Below are positions 28,801 to 38,948 of a stretch of 64,000 bases of DNA, piece by piece. The notes beneath the pieces are model-generated. The model was given only the letters and a program-made list of their open reading frames with translations, made no database searches and was not told the origin of the DNA. Origin of the DNA: Geomonas sp. Red32. Lineage in GTDB: Bacteria > Desulfobacterota > Desulfuromonadia > Geobacterales > Geobacteraceae. How positions within the stretch are numbered: position 1 is the stretch's first letter; every line of letters begins with the position of its first letter. The stretch is taken from the NCBI RefSeq assembly GCF_023652955.1, contig NZ_JAKLOY010000001.1:62001-126000 (forward strand). The letters run 5' to 3'. The position numbers and the translations under genes were made by a program.

Positions 28801-29213
28801 TCGGCAGCGAGGTAGCCCGCCGCGGTCTCCTCCCCCAGCACCATCCGGCGGGAGGGGAAGAGCTCCATGAAGCGGAGCATGGATTGGCCCGCCTCTCCGG
28901 AGAAGGAGGGATAGCCCGCCCGCTCGGCCACCTTCACGAGCACCCGTGGCTGCTGCTCGATGCAGTACTGGCCGATGACGTAGCGGAAGACCCGGTTCAG
29001 CATGCCGTAAAGATGGAGAAGCCCCGGCTGGACCCGCGGCTCGCCCGCCGCGACCTCGCGGTTGACGCGGGCGGCCACCCGCCGGGTGTAGATGATGCCG
29101 GGGACGGTCCCGAGCTCCTCCAGAAGGTTCCGCAGCCCTATGCGAACGCCGCACTCGGCGGAGATCTGTATGTCGAAGGGAAAATAATCGGAGTTCACAA
29201 ATCTCTGCTTCAT
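25815..29213 (-). CDS. Large GH13 alpha-amylase family glycosidase
   Basis: A 1132-residue cytoplasmic protein with a GH13 catalytic barrel in the middle (about 330-800). The predicted nucleophile is Asp 524 (IIRFDAAMTL), the acid/base Glu 589 (LLLAEAFWLMEGYF) and the third Asp 650, found in NNPDER rather than the usual NHD. SDMVPNHTG is conserved region I. About 300 N-terminal residues and 300 C-terminal helical residues are not recognised. Enzymes of this fold act on alpha-glucans, trehalose or maltose. The substrate is not assignable here. The ATG is chosen because GAGGT lies five bases ahead; an upstream GTG is possible. It is divergent from mltG. Confidence 0.85.
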   Translation of the reverse strand: MKQRFVNSDYFPFDIQISAECGVRIGLRNLLEELGTVPGIIYTRRVAARVNREVAAGEPRVQPGLLHLYGMLNRVFRYVIGQYCIEQQPRVLVKVAERAGYPSFSGEAGQSMLRFMELFPSRRMVLGEETAAGYLAADDDSLTRRSSLAGELLLLMLCGENRAVDEFRRLFDASGLEETSPYRTVTGKLDRRLAEAPPFQPVGVPLPELLRAPLKASPGSLTGQIAYIKEHWASFLPADLLAELTTALDIVAQEQRSFFQGRGGAGTDVLRFGRLGKGGDYPEYERFSPDADWMPNVVMIAKMVYVWLDQLSRYYQREVRTLDQIPDAELDRLSRWGFTALWLIGIWERSPSSQSIKHISGNVDAISSAYSLYDYVIANDLGGEWALDNLKRRCAARGIRLASDMVPNHTGLFSKWTMEHPDWYVQLDYPPYPDYQFNGPDLSADGRIGLFIEDGYWDKRDAAVVFKHLDRGNGRVRYIYHGNDGTSTPWNDTAQLNYLLPEVREAVIQTILHVARQTPIIRFDAAMTLAKKHYQRLWYPLPGHGSGVPSRAEHGMDQEAFDRVFPEEFWREVVDRVAVEAPDTLLLAEAFWLMEGYFVRTLGMHRVYNSAFMNMLKMEENAKYRQTLKNVLEFEPEILKRFVNFMNNPDERTAVDQFGKEGKYFGATLLLVTMPGLPMFGHGQVEGFHEKYGMEYKRAYWDEPVDQDLVRRHETHIFPLMRRRHIFSGSDQFVLYDFYSGSQVDENVFAYSNRAGNERGLVLYNNRYGSTAGWIRYSCAILRKDVSGGSRLVQRSLGEALDFNGDGRHYYRFRDFGSGLSYLRNGRDLWEQGLYVEMDAYEYHAFVDFEEIRDDDYGTWGTLCYRLNGAGVESLDEEVKQIRYGAANDALRALLAKLASAAGEPGEEAETMIPLVEPLLAGFLKTLAPDATGKAQRSLLVSFGTGITAALKDGMADPAADPQGWLLLNAFLILHRIAGLFDGEDAPSQAHEAFDHFGLGRPLVEAFASLPEPAATAVQLSPVDWSDLLRVLLRHQEFLAGYSQEGERETLTELMEEPAAGGFILLHESDGVEWFNKERFEILLDWLTRIASYAKPGGEDPEAVAARLAELAAVAGYRLDHFLEQLKSASPA

Positions 29214-29340
29214 AGGCACCTCGTCCTGATGGAGTGGTTAAGGCCATACATCATACAACGGATTTCGGCCACTGTCTTTACTAAAATTTATTAACAATTT
29301 GAAATCTGAAGAGCATCCGCCTATGCGGCCGGGTTTACCC

Positions 29341-29369
29341 TTGACACAGTTTGCGATTTGACCTAAATC
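29341..29369 (+). promoter_or_regulatory. Putative promoter of mltG operon
   Basis: TTGACA (29341-29346), 17 bases, TAAATC (29364-29369). The predicted start near 29376 lies downstream of the TTG codon at 29351, which bears on the start choice for mltG. Confidence 0.4.
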
Positions 29370-30463
29370 TAGCATATTTAGCGAAGGCATCGTTTTTACA
29401 AAGGGAAGACGTCATTACCGTTTCAGGCATTACACAAATTCTGCGCACGCGGCGTAAGGAAGTTGCTGCCGCGATTCTGCTACTGATACTCATCCCGGCC
29501 ATCCGCATCGTCACCTTCCTCGAGGTCTCTCCCGGCAACGGAAGCCGCATAGAGTTGGTGGAGGTCGGCCGGGGACGCCCGCTTAGGGCCCTGGCCGCCG
29601 ACCTCGAGTCCCGCGGCGTGATCAGCAGTGCTAGGCTCTTCACCCTTCTCGCCCGTTTCAGGGGTGGGGACTCGCGGATCAAGGCGGGGATCTACCAGCT
29701 CCACGACGGCATGCACCCGGGGCAGATCCTCGCCAAGATGATCTCCGGCGACGTCTACCAGCGGATCTTCGCCCTTCCGGAGGGGTACTCGAGCTACCAG
29801 GTGGCGGAGATGATGGAAAAGCGGGGCTTCTTCAAGAAAGAGGCCTTCCTGGACGCCTGCAGCGATCCCACCCTCCTGGCAGAGCTCGGTATCCGGGCTA
29901 AAAGTGTGGAAGGATACCTCTACCCCGGCAGCTACAACATGCTCCCCGGCAAGAGCGAACGCGACGTGGTGCGGGAAATGGTGACCCGTCAGCGGGCCAT
30001 GCTGGAGAGCTGCATCAAGACTACTCCGGCGGCTCCCCGCCACCTCTCGCACCGGGAGATCCTCACCCTCGCCTCGATGGTCGAAAAGGAGGCGGTGCTC
30101 CCGATCGAAAAACCGCTCATCGCAGCGGTCTTCGAAAACCGTCTGAGAAAGGGGATGCGGCTGCAGAGCGACCCGACGGCGACCTACGGAGTCAGGGCTT
30201 TCGGCGGCAAGGTCACCAAGCAGGATATCATGCGGGCGACGCCTTACAACACGTACCTGATCCCGGGACTGCCTCCCGGGCCGATCGGCAACCCCGGAAG
30301 GGAGGCCATCCAGGCGGTCTTGAGCCATCCCCCGGTCCCCTACCTCTACTTCGTGGCCCGGGGCGACGGGAGCCACCAGTTCAGCAGCGATCTCACCGCC
30401 CACAACGAGGCGGTGCGGAGGTTTTTGAGAACACCGGGCGCACCCCCGGGAGGGAGCCGATGA
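29351..30463 (+). CDS. mltG: MltG (YceG-like) endolytic murein transglycosylase
   Basis: Membrane-anchored lytic transglycosylase that cuts nascent peptidoglycan strands. A single N-terminal membrane helix (AAAILLLILIPAI) is followed by a LysM-like subdomain and the YceG catalytic domain: FALPEGYSSYQVAEMM, EGYLYPGSYN, LASMVEKEAVLP (with the catalytic Glu) and RLQSDPTATYG, YNTYLIPGLPPGPIGNPG. The given start is the first TTG after an in-frame stop. It has no Shine-Dalgarno, and a later ATT at 29414 with AAGGGA seven bases ahead fits the promoter better. The stop overlaps the next gene by four bases (ATGA). Confidence 0.88.
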   Translation: MRFDLNLAYLAKASFLQREDVITVSGITQILRTRRKEVAAAILLLILIPAIRIVTFLEVSPGNGSRIELVEVGRGRPLRALAADLESRGVISSARLFTLLARFRGGDSRIKAGIYQLHDGMHPGQILAKMISGDVYQRIFALPEGYSSYQVAEMMEKRGFFKKEAFLDACSDPTLLAELGIRAKSVEGYLYPGSYNMLPGKSERDVVREMVTRQRAMLESCIKTTPAAPRHLSHREILTLASMVEKEAVLPIEKPLIAAVFENRLRKGMRLQSDPTATYGVRAFGGKVTKQDIMRATPYNTYLIPGLPPGPIGNPGREAIQAVLSHPPVPYLYFVARGDGSHQFSSDLTAHNEAVRRFLRTPGAPPGGSR

Positions 30464-32373
30464 GCAGCCGAATTCTGCTGGCGGAGGATAACGAGCGGCT
30501 TCGCGAGATGCTGCGCGGCTTTCTGGAATCGCTCGGTCACCGGGTGGCCACCGCGGCAGACGGCAACGCGGCCCTGGCGGCCATCAACGCCGGCGGAGTC
30601 GATCTGCTGATCCTCGATCTCAAGCTCCCCGGGATAAACGGGGTGGAGATCCTCAAGACGGTGCGCAGGACCCCGCAGTACCAGGGGATCGAGGTCATCG
30701 TGATGACCGGCGTCTACCGCGGCGGGAACTATGCCCAGGCCGCGCTGAAGCTGGGGGTGAAAGCCTACCTGGAGAAGCCGTTCGGCAAGGAGGATTTTCT
30801 GAAGGCGGTGGCCGCGGCAGCGGGTGAGAAACAGCGAAATCTCGCCGAGCTTTTGGTGGAGCTCTACCGTAACCGCCAAAGCGGCACCCTCCAGCTCTCC
30901 GGCGGGCCGAGCGTGACGGTGGTCGGCGGGGAAGCCATTTCCTGCAGCTCGGAAGGGTTCCACGGCTTCCTGGTCTCCGGGGGCGCCGTCGCCGAGGGGG
31001 AGCTCGAACGCTACCGCCAGCACGGGGGAGCGCGGCTGGGGCTCACCGAGGCGGGGCTTTTGAGCTACGACGAGCTCCTCGACAAGTCGCGGCTCTTCCT
31101 CGTGAAGACCCTGAGCGACGCCCTTCACCAGCAGCAGGGTGCCCGCTTCGTCCCCGGCAAGGTCGAGCCGGAGCTTCCGCTTACCCCGGTCTTTCTTCCC
31201 CGCGTCATGCACCAGGTCTCCCGCAGCGCGGCGACCGGCTTCGAAATCGCCCCCTTCCTCCAGCAGCGCGGCCCCCTCTTTCCCGCCAAGACCAAGGAGT
31301 ACTTCCGGCTGGCCAACCTCTTCAGCATGGGGCGCGATGAGATCGAGCTCCTCGAGCAGGTCGGCCGCGGCGCCAACCTTGCGGCCCTCGTCTCGCACGG
31401 GGAGGACCAGGGAAAGCGGGCCTCCTTCATCGATTTCCTGGTCCGGATGGGGATGATCTCTCTGGAGGCGTCACCCCAGGGGGGCGAGCAGGCCGACTTC
31501 CCGCAGAAGCGCCTATTCAACACCCCGATCGAGGAGGTCAACGGCGGGGACGGCGAGACCATGAGTTTCGACGACCTGGTGGAGGAAGTTTCCGACTCGG
31601 TCGAGCTGGTGGTCGGCGAGGAAGGGATGGCGGCGCCGCTCTCCGCCAGCGAGATCACCTTCGAGCAGGACGTCCAGCGCGATTACGCCGCCATCCAGGA
31701 CAAGAACTATTACGAGATCTTCGGGCTGACCCAGGCCACCTTCAGCTTCTCCGGTTTGAAGGAAGCGTACTTCGCCAAGACCCGGCAGTACTCCCCCGAA
31801 CGTTTCATGGAGCTCTCCGGCGCCACCCTCTCGCGCGCCCAGGACGTCCTCTCCCACTACGCCAACGCCTACAACACCCTCTCCAACGTCATCGCCAAGG
31901 AGCGCTACGACGAGATGCTGAAGGCAAACAGCATCGGTTCCGGCCGTGAGGAAGACCAGCTCCAGGCACGGATACAGTTCCAGTCCGGCAAGGTCTTCCT
32001 GGAGATGGAGGATTACGCCAACGCCGAGAAGACGCTTCAGGAGGCCTACACCCTCGACCCGCAGGACGCGGTGACCTGCGCCTTCCTCGCCTGGTCCATC
32101 TACCGCAATCCCTCCAACAAGGGGTCCCACGCCGCCCAGGAGAAGTCCCGCATGCTCCTCTCGAAGAGTCTCCAGATGGGACGGTGCTCCGAGGCCTTCG
32201 CCTTCCGCGGCTGGATGCTCATGGACGAAGGGAGGGACGGGCTTGCCGAGGGAGAATTCCAGAAGGCGCTCAAGGCGAGCCCGCGCGACCGGCTGGCCCA
32301 GAAGGGCCTCGCCATCATCGCCGAGCGCAAGGAAGCGGAGAAGAAAGGCCTTTTCAAACGCATCTTCGGCTGA
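30460..32373 (+). CDS. Receiver / degenerate J-domain / TPR protein
   Basis: A 637-residue multidomain protein. An N-terminal receiver (1-120) keeps all key residues (LLAEDNE, LLILDLKLPG with phosphoacceptor Asp, VMTG, LEKPFG). The middle (130-400) is an unrecognised domain. About 410-485 resembles a DnaJ domain (NYYEIFGLTQATFSFSGLKE, then KERYDEML), but the HPD motif reads SPE (RQYSPERF). The C-terminal 140 residues are TPR-like (YANAEKTLQEAYTLDPQDAV, EGEFQKALKASPRDRLA). It is translationally coupled to mltG. It is possibly a phosphorylation-controlled scaffold. Function is unknown. Confidence 0.75.
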   Translation: MSSRILLAEDNERLREMLRGFLESLGHRVATAADGNAALAAINAGGVDLLILDLKLPGINGVEILKTVRRTPQYQGIEVIVMTGVYRGGNYAQAALKLGVKAYLEKPFGKEDFLKAVAAAAGEKQRNLAELLVELYRNRQSGTLQLSGGPSVTVVGGEAISCSSEGFHGFLVSGGAVAEGELERYRQHGGARLGLTEAGLLSYDELLDKSRLFLVKTLSDALHQQQGARFVPGKVEPELPLTPVFLPRVMHQVSRSAATGFEIAPFLQQRGPLFPAKTKEYFRLANLFSMGRDEIELLEQVGRGANLAALVSHGEDQGKRASFIDFLVRMGMISLEASPQGGEQADFPQKRLFNTPIEEVNGGDGETMSFDDLVEEVSDSVELVVGEEGMAAPLSASEITFEQDVQRDYAAIQDKNYYEIFGLTQATFSFSGLKEAYFAKTRQYSPERFMELSGATLSRAQDVLSHYANAYNTLSNVIAKERYDEMLKANSIGSGREEDQLQARIQFQSGKVFLEMEDYANAEKTLQEAYTLDPQDAVTCAFLAWSIYRNPSNKGSHAAQEKSRMLLSKSLQMGRCSEAFAFRGWMLMDEGRDGLAEGEFQKALKASPRDRLAQKGLAIIAERKEAEKKGLFKRIFG

Positions 32374-32701
32374 TCCCCCGGCCGCCTCCCGCCCCCCCCA
32401 CCACATCGCCCCCCCTGACGGTGGCGCGCTCACTCGACTCACCCCGGCACACCCCCGGCCCCCCCCGACCACCCACCTCTCCTCGCCGCCGACTCCTGCA
32501 GGCTCGCCGCGCCCGGCCTTGCCCGCCCCAGTCAGACCAGTAGCCCCCCATCGCCTCGTCTTTCCTTTGACCCGCCCTTGATCTTCGATCATTAGTTTGT
32601 ATTATTTAAAGCATTCAAACCGTACCCCCATTAAACCCAATTCCAAAGGCAAGACCACCTCAGGGCAGTTCCCTGCCCTGGTAGCGGGAAAGGAGGATCC
32701 C
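32374..32701. other. C-rich intergenic region and leader of sensory island
   Basis: The first 200 bases are strongly C-rich on this strand (runs of C7-C8) with no gene. A plausible promoter TTGATC (32578-32583), 16 bases, TATTAT (32600-32605) lies ahead of the binding-protein gene. A perfect hairpin CAGGGCAG-TTCC-CTGCCCTG (32661-32680) follows in the leader. Confidence 0.45.
32661..32680 (+). promoter_or_regulatory. Perfect 8-bp inverted repeat ahead of binding-protein gene
   Basis: CAGGGCAG, loop TTCC, CTGCCCTG, ending 10 bases before the AAGGAGG ribosome binding site. It could be an operator or a leader hairpin. Confidence 0.5.
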
Positions 32702-33835
32702 ATGAAGAGGATCGCTTTGCTCATCGCCGTGCTTCTTTGCAGCGCGGTAGCAGGCCAGGCCGCCGAACCGGCTGGCGACGTCATCAAGATCGGCATGGTC
32801 AACGACCAGACCGGCGCCAACAAAGGTTCAGGGCGGGGGATGAAGGTCGGCGTCGACGCCTACTTCAAGGCGGTCAACGCCAAGGGTGGCGTCAACGGCA
32901 GGAAACTCCAACTGGTGGTGGTGGACGACCAGATGGTCATGGACAAAACGGTGGACGGACTTCTCAAGCTGGCGGACGAACAGAAGGTATTCGCGGTAGT
33001 CGGCTCGGTCGGCACCCCCAACTGCGTGGCGAGCCTTCCCATCGTCAAGGAGTACAAACTCCCCTTCGTCAATCCCCGCACCGGCGCCACCGAATTGCGG
33101 GAGCCGCTCATCAGGGAGGTCCTCCACATCAGGGCGAGCTATAAACAGGAGATCGACAAGATCGTCGACGCGCTGGTCAAGAAGGGAGCCAAGCGCTTCG
33201 CGGTCTTCTACCAGAACGACGCCTTCGGGACCGACGTGCTCGTTTCCACCGAAAAGGCGGTGCAGCGCCACGGCCTGAGCGTGGTCTCCAAGGGCTCCTT
33301 CGAGCGCAACACGAAGGCGGTGACCGCAGGGCTCGCCTCAGTCATGGAGGGGAAACCCGATGCCATCATCGTAGGGGCGGTGTACGCTCCGGGCGCCGAG
33401 TTCATCAAGCTCGCCCGCAAGGAAGGGGTCAAAGCCCATCTCGCCTCCTGCTCCTTTGCCGGGGGCTCCAACCTGGTGAAGGCCTCCGGCGACGCCGCCG
33501 AAGGGCTTGTGATGAGCCAGGTCGTCCCGGACCTCGACGATCTCTCGCTGCCGGTCACCAAGGAGTGCAAGGAGGCAATCGAGAAGAATCCCGAGGAGGT
33601 CGGGTTCAACACCATCAGCCTCGAGGGGGGCATGGCGGCCAAGTCGATGGTGATGGCACTGGAGAAGGCGGGCAATCCTCCCACCAAGGAGGGTTTCGTC
33701 AACGCCTACGAGAGCATGAAGGACGCCGATCTCGGTGGCATCAAGCTCACCTTCTCCCCGACCGACCACACCGGGCAGGACAACGTCTACCTGTACATCG
33801 TGCAGGGCGGGAAGCTGGTCCCGATGAAGGACTAA
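32702..33835 (+). CDS. Periplasmic ligand-binding protein (LivJ type)
   Basis: A 377-residue type-I periplasmic binding protein of the branched-chain amino acid/amide family. Signal peptide [18 protein letters not shown], then [28 protein letters not shown] and [27 protein letters not shown], and the second lobe with [21 protein letters not shown] precedes the ATG. No LivHMGF permease or ATPase genes are present. The next two genes are chemoreceptors, so it more likely delivers ligand to a receptor than to a transporter (inference). Confidence 0.88.
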   Translation: MKRIALLIAVLLCSAVAGQAAEPAGDVIKIGMVNDQTGANKGSGRGMKVGVDAYFKAVNAKGGVNGRKLQLVVVDDQMVMDKTVDGLLKLADEQKVFAVVGSVGTPNCVASLPIVKEYKLPFVNPRTGATELREPLIREVLHIRASYKQEIDKIVDALVKKGAKRFAVFYQNDAFGTDVLVSTEKAVQRHGLSVVSKGSFERNTKAVTAGLASVMEGKPDAIIVGAVYAPGAEFIKLARKEGVKAHLASCSFAGGSNLVKASGDAAEGLVMSQVVPDLDDLSLPVTKECKEAIEKNPEEVGFNTISLEGGMAAKSMVMALEKAGNPPTKEGFVNAYESMKDADLGGIKLTFSPTDHTGQDNVYLYIVQGGKLVPMKD

Positions 33836-33848
33836 GGGGAGCGGCGCG

Positions 33849-36326
33849 ATGACCGTCAAAACCAAACTGCTCGGCAACCTGGCCCTGACCATCATCGGCA
33901 TCGCGGTGATCGCCGGGATCGGGTTGTTCTCCATCTCGAAGGTCAAGGCGAGCATCGAGATCCTGACCGGGAAGTCGACGCCGCTGCATTTGAAGATGCT
34001 TGAACTGCAGCAGACCGTGGAGAAGGTCTCCGCCGATTTCATGCGCCTGGAGATGACCACCGAGCCCTCGGAGGTGGCCAAACTCTCGGAAACCATCACC
34101 AGCAGGATCCAGAGGATGGAGACCCTCAACGAGGAGATCGTCGCGGGGGGGGCCGCTTCCAGCGGGGTCGACACCAAGGTGCTGCGGGAGATCGAGAGGA
34201 CCGTGGTGCAGGTCGCCTCCCAAAGACTCAAGGACATGAACCTCTTCAAAAGCGAGATCGCCTCGGTCAACGGCGAGTTGCGGAAGGCCGAGGCGAGCGT
34301 AACCGGCATGCGCAAGAGCATCAGCAAAATGGGGAGCAATGCCCTGTCGGCCATCAACTCCTCGCAGGCCGCCAACCTCCAGGTGAACAACAGCATCAAG
34401 AAGCTCCTGACCCTGCAAAGCCGCCTGAAGGACATCGACATCATCCTGAGCGACCTGGAGCTCGTCAAGAACAAGTTCAAGATCGGTCCGCTCAAGGAGC
34501 GTCTCAAGAATACGGTGGAAATCACCCGCACCATCGAGGTCGAAAACGGCGACAACCCGGCCATCAAGGAGGTCAAGGGAGTCGCCATCGATATCCTCAA
34601 CCGGATCGGCGCCGAAGAGGGGGGGCTGATGGCGTTGCGGCTCGCCATTCTGAATACCCCCGAAAAGACCGAGACGGAACAGTACGCGGCCAAGCGGGCC
34701 GAGATCATGAACCCCCTCGAGGAGAACAGCAGGAAGATCTTCAACACCATCGACACCCTCGAGCTGCAGATCAAGAAGGACCGCAACCAGGTGGTCTCCT
34801 CGCTCGGCTTCCAGAACGCGGCCAGCAGAGTGATGGAGGCCGGCAGCAGCATCAGCGTGGACGTCAAGGAACTGAACGCCGGGGTGCGCCAGATCATGCT
34901 CTGCAGTTCCGAGCAGGAGGTGGCGGGCGTCTCCTCCCTGCTTGCCCAGGCCCAGCAGCGGGTCGAATCGAACGTCGCGATGGCACGCGGGCTCCTGGTG
35001 CAAAGCGGGCAGAAGGAACTCGCCGGAAGTATCGCCGAGGTCTCCGGCACCATACGCCGGGCCGCCGCCTCGATCCGGAACATCGAAGCGACCAAGCTCA
35101 GCGTGATCAGGAGCAACCTTGCCATGCAGAAGGCCCTCGATTCTGCGCGCGGCATATCCAAAGAGCAGGCGCAAAAAAGCGAGGAGCAGGTCAAAAGCAT
35201 CGGCGAGAATCAGCAGCAGATCCTGACCGGCGTCCGCCGGGCGGTGGAAAACGCCTCGCTTTTATCGATCGTGATGATCGGGGTCTCCATCGGGGTAGCG
35301 CTCGTCTCGCTCATCATCAGCCTGAGGATCATCTCTTCCATCACCAAGCCGCTGGGGCACGCCAAGCTGGTCACCGCCGAGATCGCCGCGGGCAACCTCA
35401 CCAAGCGGATCGCGCCCCGCTGCAACGACGAGATCAGCGAGATCTGCCACAGCATCAACAACATGGTGGCGAACTTCCACGAGGTGATCTCGCGGGTCTC
35501 CCACAACACGCAGCAGGTCGCCTCGGCCTCGGCCAGCCTCTCCCGCGTCTCCGAGCAGATGGCCTCGGGTGCGTCGCGGGTGGCCGAGCAGGCGGCCACG
35601 GTGGCCACCGCCAGCGAAGAGATGGCCGCCACCTCCAACGAGATCGCCCTCAACTGCACCCAGGCCGCGGCCGGCTCCCAGCAGGCCAACGACGCCGCCA
35701 TCACTGGCGCCTCGGTGGTCAAGGAGACCGTGCGGGGAATGAACCTGATCGCCGACAACGTCCGCGAGTCCGCGGTCACCATCGGCAACCTCGGCAGCCA
35801 GTCGGAGCAGATCGGGGCCATCGTCAAGACCATCAACGACATCGCGGACCAGACCAACCTGCTGGCCCTCAACGCGGCCATCGAGGCGGCCCGGGCCGGC
35901 GAGGGGGGGCGCGGCTTCGCGGTGGTGGCCGACGAGGTGCGGGCGCTGGCCGAGAAGACCGCGGATGCGACGCGCGAGATCGGGGCCATGATCAAGTCGG
36001 TCCAGCAGCAGACCAAAGGGGCGATGAAGGTGATGGAGGCCGGGGTGACCCAGGTGGAGGGGGGAACCGTGGAGGCGGCCAAGTCGGGGACCGCGCTGGC
36101 GGAGATCCTGCAGCAGATCAGCTCGGTCGCCTCCCAGGTCGGTCAGATCGCCACCGCGGCGGAGGAGCAGACGGCCACCACCGGGGAGATCAGCGCCAAC
36201 ATCCAGAACATCAACGAGGTGGTCCAGGAAACCGCCAGGAGCGCACAGGAATCGGCCGGCTCCGCCCTGCAGCTATCCCAGCTGGCCGAGGAGCAGCAAA
36301 AGCTCGTGGGACAGTTCACGCTCTAG
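33849..36326 (+). CDS. Methyl-accepting chemotaxis protein 1 of a tandem pair
   Basis: An 825-residue transmembrane chemoreceptor. First membrane helix at about 8-28, then an unusually long helical periplasmic domain of about 445 residues, second membrane helix at about 475-497, HAMP ([20 protein letters not shown]), and the cytoplasmic signalling hairpin with the invariant tip region ([40 protein letters not shown]). No CheR-tethering pentapeptide is evident at the C-terminus (QKLVGQFTL). It lies 13 bases after the binding-protein gene. The next gene is a near duplicate. Confidence 0.95.
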   Translation: MTVKTKLLGNLALTIIGIAVIAGIGLFSISKVKASIEILTGKSTPLHLKMLELQQTVEKVSADFMRLEMTTEPSEVAKLSETITSRIQRMETLNEEIVAGGAASSGVDTKVLREIERTVVQVASQRLKDMNLFKSEIASVNGELRKAEASVTGMRKSISKMGSNALSAINSSQAANLQVNNSIKKLLTLQSRLKDIDIILSDLELVKNKFKIGPLKERLKNTVEITRTIEVENGDNPAIKEVKGVAIDILNRIGAEEGGLMALRLAILNTPEKTETEQYAAKRAEIMNPLEENSRKIFNTIDTLELQIKKDRNQVVSSLGFQNAASRVMEAGSSISVDVKELNAGVRQIMLCSSEQEVAGVSSLLAQAQQRVESNVAMARGLLVQSGQKELAGSIAEVSGTIRRAAASIRNIEATKLSVIRSNLAMQKALDSARGISKEQAQKSEEQVKSIGENQQQILTGVRRAVENASLLSIVMIGVSIGVALVSLIISLRIISSITKPLGHAKLVTAEIAAGNLTKRIAPRCNDEISEICHSINNMVANFHEVISRVSHNTQQVASASASLSRVSEQMASGASRVAEQAATVATASEEMAATSNEIALNCTQAAAGSQQANDAAITGASVVKETVRGMNLIADNVRESAVTIGNLGSQSEQIGAIVKTINDIADQTNLLALNAAIEAARAGEGGRGFAVVADEVRALAEKTADATREIGAMIKSVQQQTKGAMKVMEAGVTQVEGGTVEAAKSGTALAEILQQISSVASQVGQIATAAEEQTATTGEISANIQNINEVVQETARSAQESAGSALQLSQLAEEQQKLVGQFTL

Positions 36327-36446
36327 GTTACCTGGCCCCAGTCCCGTCACTTTGCAGGAGGCTCATAACACGACCCTGCACCAAAGGGGAGGCGGCTTAC
36401 GCCCACCCCGGACCTCAGGGAACCCCGTACGAGGTGGGAGCGGTCC

Positions 36447-38927
36447 ATGACAGTCAAGAGCAAGTTGCTGGGAAACGTCGTACTGACCATCGTCGGCATT
36501 GCCGTGATCGCCGGGATAGGGCTCTTCTCCATCACCAAGGTCAAATCGAGCATCGAGATCCTGACCGGGAAATCGACACCGCTGCATTTGAAGATGCTGG
36601 AACTGCAGCAGACGGTGGAGAAGGTTTCCGCCGACTTCATGCGGCTGGAGATGACCACGGAACCGGGCGAGGTAAACAAGCTTTCCCAGACCATCACCGA
36701 ACGGATCCAGCGCATGGAGACGCTCAACGAGGAGATCGTGGCGGGGGGGGCTGCCTCGAGCGGGGTCGACACCGGCGTTCTGAAGGAGATCGAGAAAACG
36801 GTGGTGCGAGTCGCCAGCCAGCGCCTGAAGGACATGTCGCTCTTCAAGAACGAGATCGCCTCGGTGAACACAGAGCTCCAAAAGGCGGAGAGCAGCGTCG
36901 GCGCGATGCGTAAAAGCATCAGCAAGATGGGGAGCAACGCCCTCTCCGCCATCAACTCCTCCCAGTCGGCCAACCTCCAGGTCAACAGCAGCATCAAGAA
37001 GCTCCTCACCCTGCAAAGCCGCCTGAAGGACATCAACATCATCCTGAGCGACCTCGAGCTCGTGAAGAACAAGTTCAAGATCGCCCCCCTCAAGGAGCGC
37101 ATCAAGAACACCGTGGAGCTGACCCGCAATATCGAGGCCGGGGCCGGGGACAATCCGGCCATCAAAGAGGTGCGGGGGGTGGCGCTCGACATCCTCAACC
37201 GGATCGCTTCCGATGAGGGGGGGCTGGTGGCGCTGAGGCTGGAAATCCTCAGCACCCCGGAGAAGACCGAGACGGAGCAGTACGCCGCCAAGCGGGCGGA
37301 GATCATGAGGCCGCTGGAGGAGAACAGCAAGAAGATCTTCAACACCATCGACGCCCTCGAGCTGCAGATCGTGAAGGACCGCAACAAGGTGGTCTCCTCG
37401 CTCGGCTTCCAAAATGCCGCCAGCACGGTGATGGAGGCGGGAAGCGGCATCAGCGTCGACGTCAAGGAGCTGAACGCCGGGGTGCGCCAGATCATGCTCT
37501 GCACGGCCGAGCAGGAGGTGGCGGGTTTGGCAGCCACCCTAGGGCAGGCCCAGCGGAGGATCGAGGCCAACGTCTCCGTGGCGCGGGGAATCCTGCTGCA
37601 AAACGGCCAGAAGGAACTCGCCAGGAGCATCGCCGAGGTATCGGGGACCATCCGGCGGGCCGGTTCCTCCATCCAGAAGATCGAGGCCACCAAGCTGAAC
37701 GTGATCAAGAGCAACCAGGCCATGCACAAGGCCCTGGAGTCGGCCCGGGGGATCTCGCGGGAGCAGGCCCAGCGAAGCGAAGAGCAGGTGAAGAGCATCG
37801 GCGAGAACCAGCAGCAGATCCTGACCGGCGTCCGCCAGGCGGTGGACAACGCTTCGCTTTTGTCGATGGTGATGATCGGGGTCTCCTTCGGAGTGGCGCT
37901 GGTCTCGCTCATCATCAGCTTGAGGATCATCTCCTCGATCACCAAACCGCTCGGGCACGCCAAGCTGGTCACCGCCGACATCGCCAACGGCAACCTGACG
38001 AGGAGGATCGAGCTCAAGACCCGCGACGAGATCGGCGAGATCTGCGACAGCATCAATAACATCGTGATCCACTTCCACGAGGTCATCTCCCGAGTCACCC
38101 ACAACACCCGCCAGGTCGCTTCGGCCTCGGCCCTCCTCTCCAACGCCTCCGACATGATGGCCTCGGGGGCCGCCCGGGTCGCCGAGCAGGCCGCCACCGT
38201 CGCCACCGCCAGCGAACAGATGGCGGCCACCTCGAGCGAGATCGCCCTCAACTGCACCCAGGCGGCGACCGGCTCCCAGCAGGCCAACGACGCGGCCATC
38301 ACCGGCGCCGAAGTGGTCAAGCAGACCGTGGAGGGGATGAACCTGATCGCCGAGAATGTGAGGGAGTCGGCGGTCACCATCGGGAACCTCGGCAGCCAAT
38401 CGGAGCAGATTGGCGCCATCGTGAAGACCATCAACGACATCGCCGACCAGACCAACCTGCTGGCCCTCAACGCCGCCATCGAGGCGGCGCGCGCCGGCGA
38501 GCACGGGCGCGGCTTCGCGGTGGTGGCCGACGAGGTGCGGGCACTGGCCGAGAAAACCGGGAGCGCCACCCGCGAGATCGCCGCCATGATCAAATCGGTC
38601 CAGCAGCAGACCAAGGGGGCGATGAAGGTGATGGAGTCCGGAGTGATCCGGGTGGAGCAAGGTACCGTCGAGGCGTCGAAATCGGGGAGCGCGCTGGAGG
38701 AGATCCTTCAGCAGATCAGCGCGGTCGCCATGCAGGTGAACCAGATCGCCACCGCCGCCGAACAGCAGACCGCCACCACCGGGGAGATCAGCAACAACAT
38801 CCAGAACATCAACGAGGTGGTCCAGGAAACGGCCAGGAGCGCTCAGGAATCGGCCAGTTCGGCCCTCCAGCTGTCGCGGCTGGCCGAGGAACAGGAAAAG
38901 CTCGTGGGTCAGTTCACGCTGAGTTAG
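36447..38927 (+). CDS. Methyl-accepting chemotaxis protein 2 of a tandem pair
   Basis: An 826-residue chemoreceptor colinear with the preceding one over its whole length, including the membrane-proximal segment [20 protein letters not shown] and the signalling tip. Differences concentrate in parts of the periplasmic helices and the HAMP-to-tip linker. Topology is the same: helix, long periplasmic domain, helix, HAMP, signalling hairpin. It must come from a tandem duplication. The 120-base spacer between the two holds an AGGAGG without a following start. It is followed closely by a STAS gene. Confidence 0.95.
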   Translation: MTVKSKLLGNVVLTIVGIAVIAGIGLFSITKVKSSIEILTGKSTPLHLKMLELQQTVEKVSADFMRLEMTTEPGEVNKLSQTITERIQRMETLNEEIVAGGAASSGVDTGVLKEIEKTVVRVASQRLKDMSLFKNEIASVNTELQKAESSVGAMRKSISKMGSNALSAINSSQSANLQVNSSIKKLLTLQSRLKDINIILSDLELVKNKFKIAPLKERIKNTVELTRNIEAGAGDNPAIKEVRGVALDILNRIASDEGGLVALRLEILSTPEKTETEQYAAKRAEIMRPLEENSKKIFNTIDALELQIVKDRNKVVSSLGFQNAASTVMEAGSGISVDVKELNAGVRQIMLCTAEQEVAGLAATLGQAQRRIEANVSVARGILLQNGQKELARSIAEVSGTIRRAGSSIQKIEATKLNVIKSNQAMHKALESARGISREQAQRSEEQVKSIGENQQQILTGVRQAVDNASLLSMVMIGVSFGVALVSLIISLRIISSITKPLGHAKLVTADIANGNLTRRIELKTRDEIGEICDSINNIVIHFHEVISRVTHNTRQVASASALLSNASDMMASGAARVAEQAATVATASEQMAATSSEIALNCTQAATGSQQANDAAITGAEVVKQTVEGMNLIAENVRESAVTIGNLGSQSEQIGAIVKTINDIADQTNLLALNAAIEAARAGEHGRGFAVVADEVRALAEKTGSATREIAAMIKSVQQQTKGAMKVMESGVIRVEQGTVEASKSGSALEEILQQISAVAMQVNQIATAAEQQTATTGEISNNIQNINEVVQETARSAQESASSALQLSRLAEEQEKLVGQFTLS

Positions 38928-38948
38928 GGCTCAAGAAGGGAGAACCCC

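Noticed and set aside
36327-36446. Spacer between the chemoreceptors as a broken gene
   Set aside because: Contains AGGAGG but no start codon or frame of useful length. It reads as remnant or leader only.
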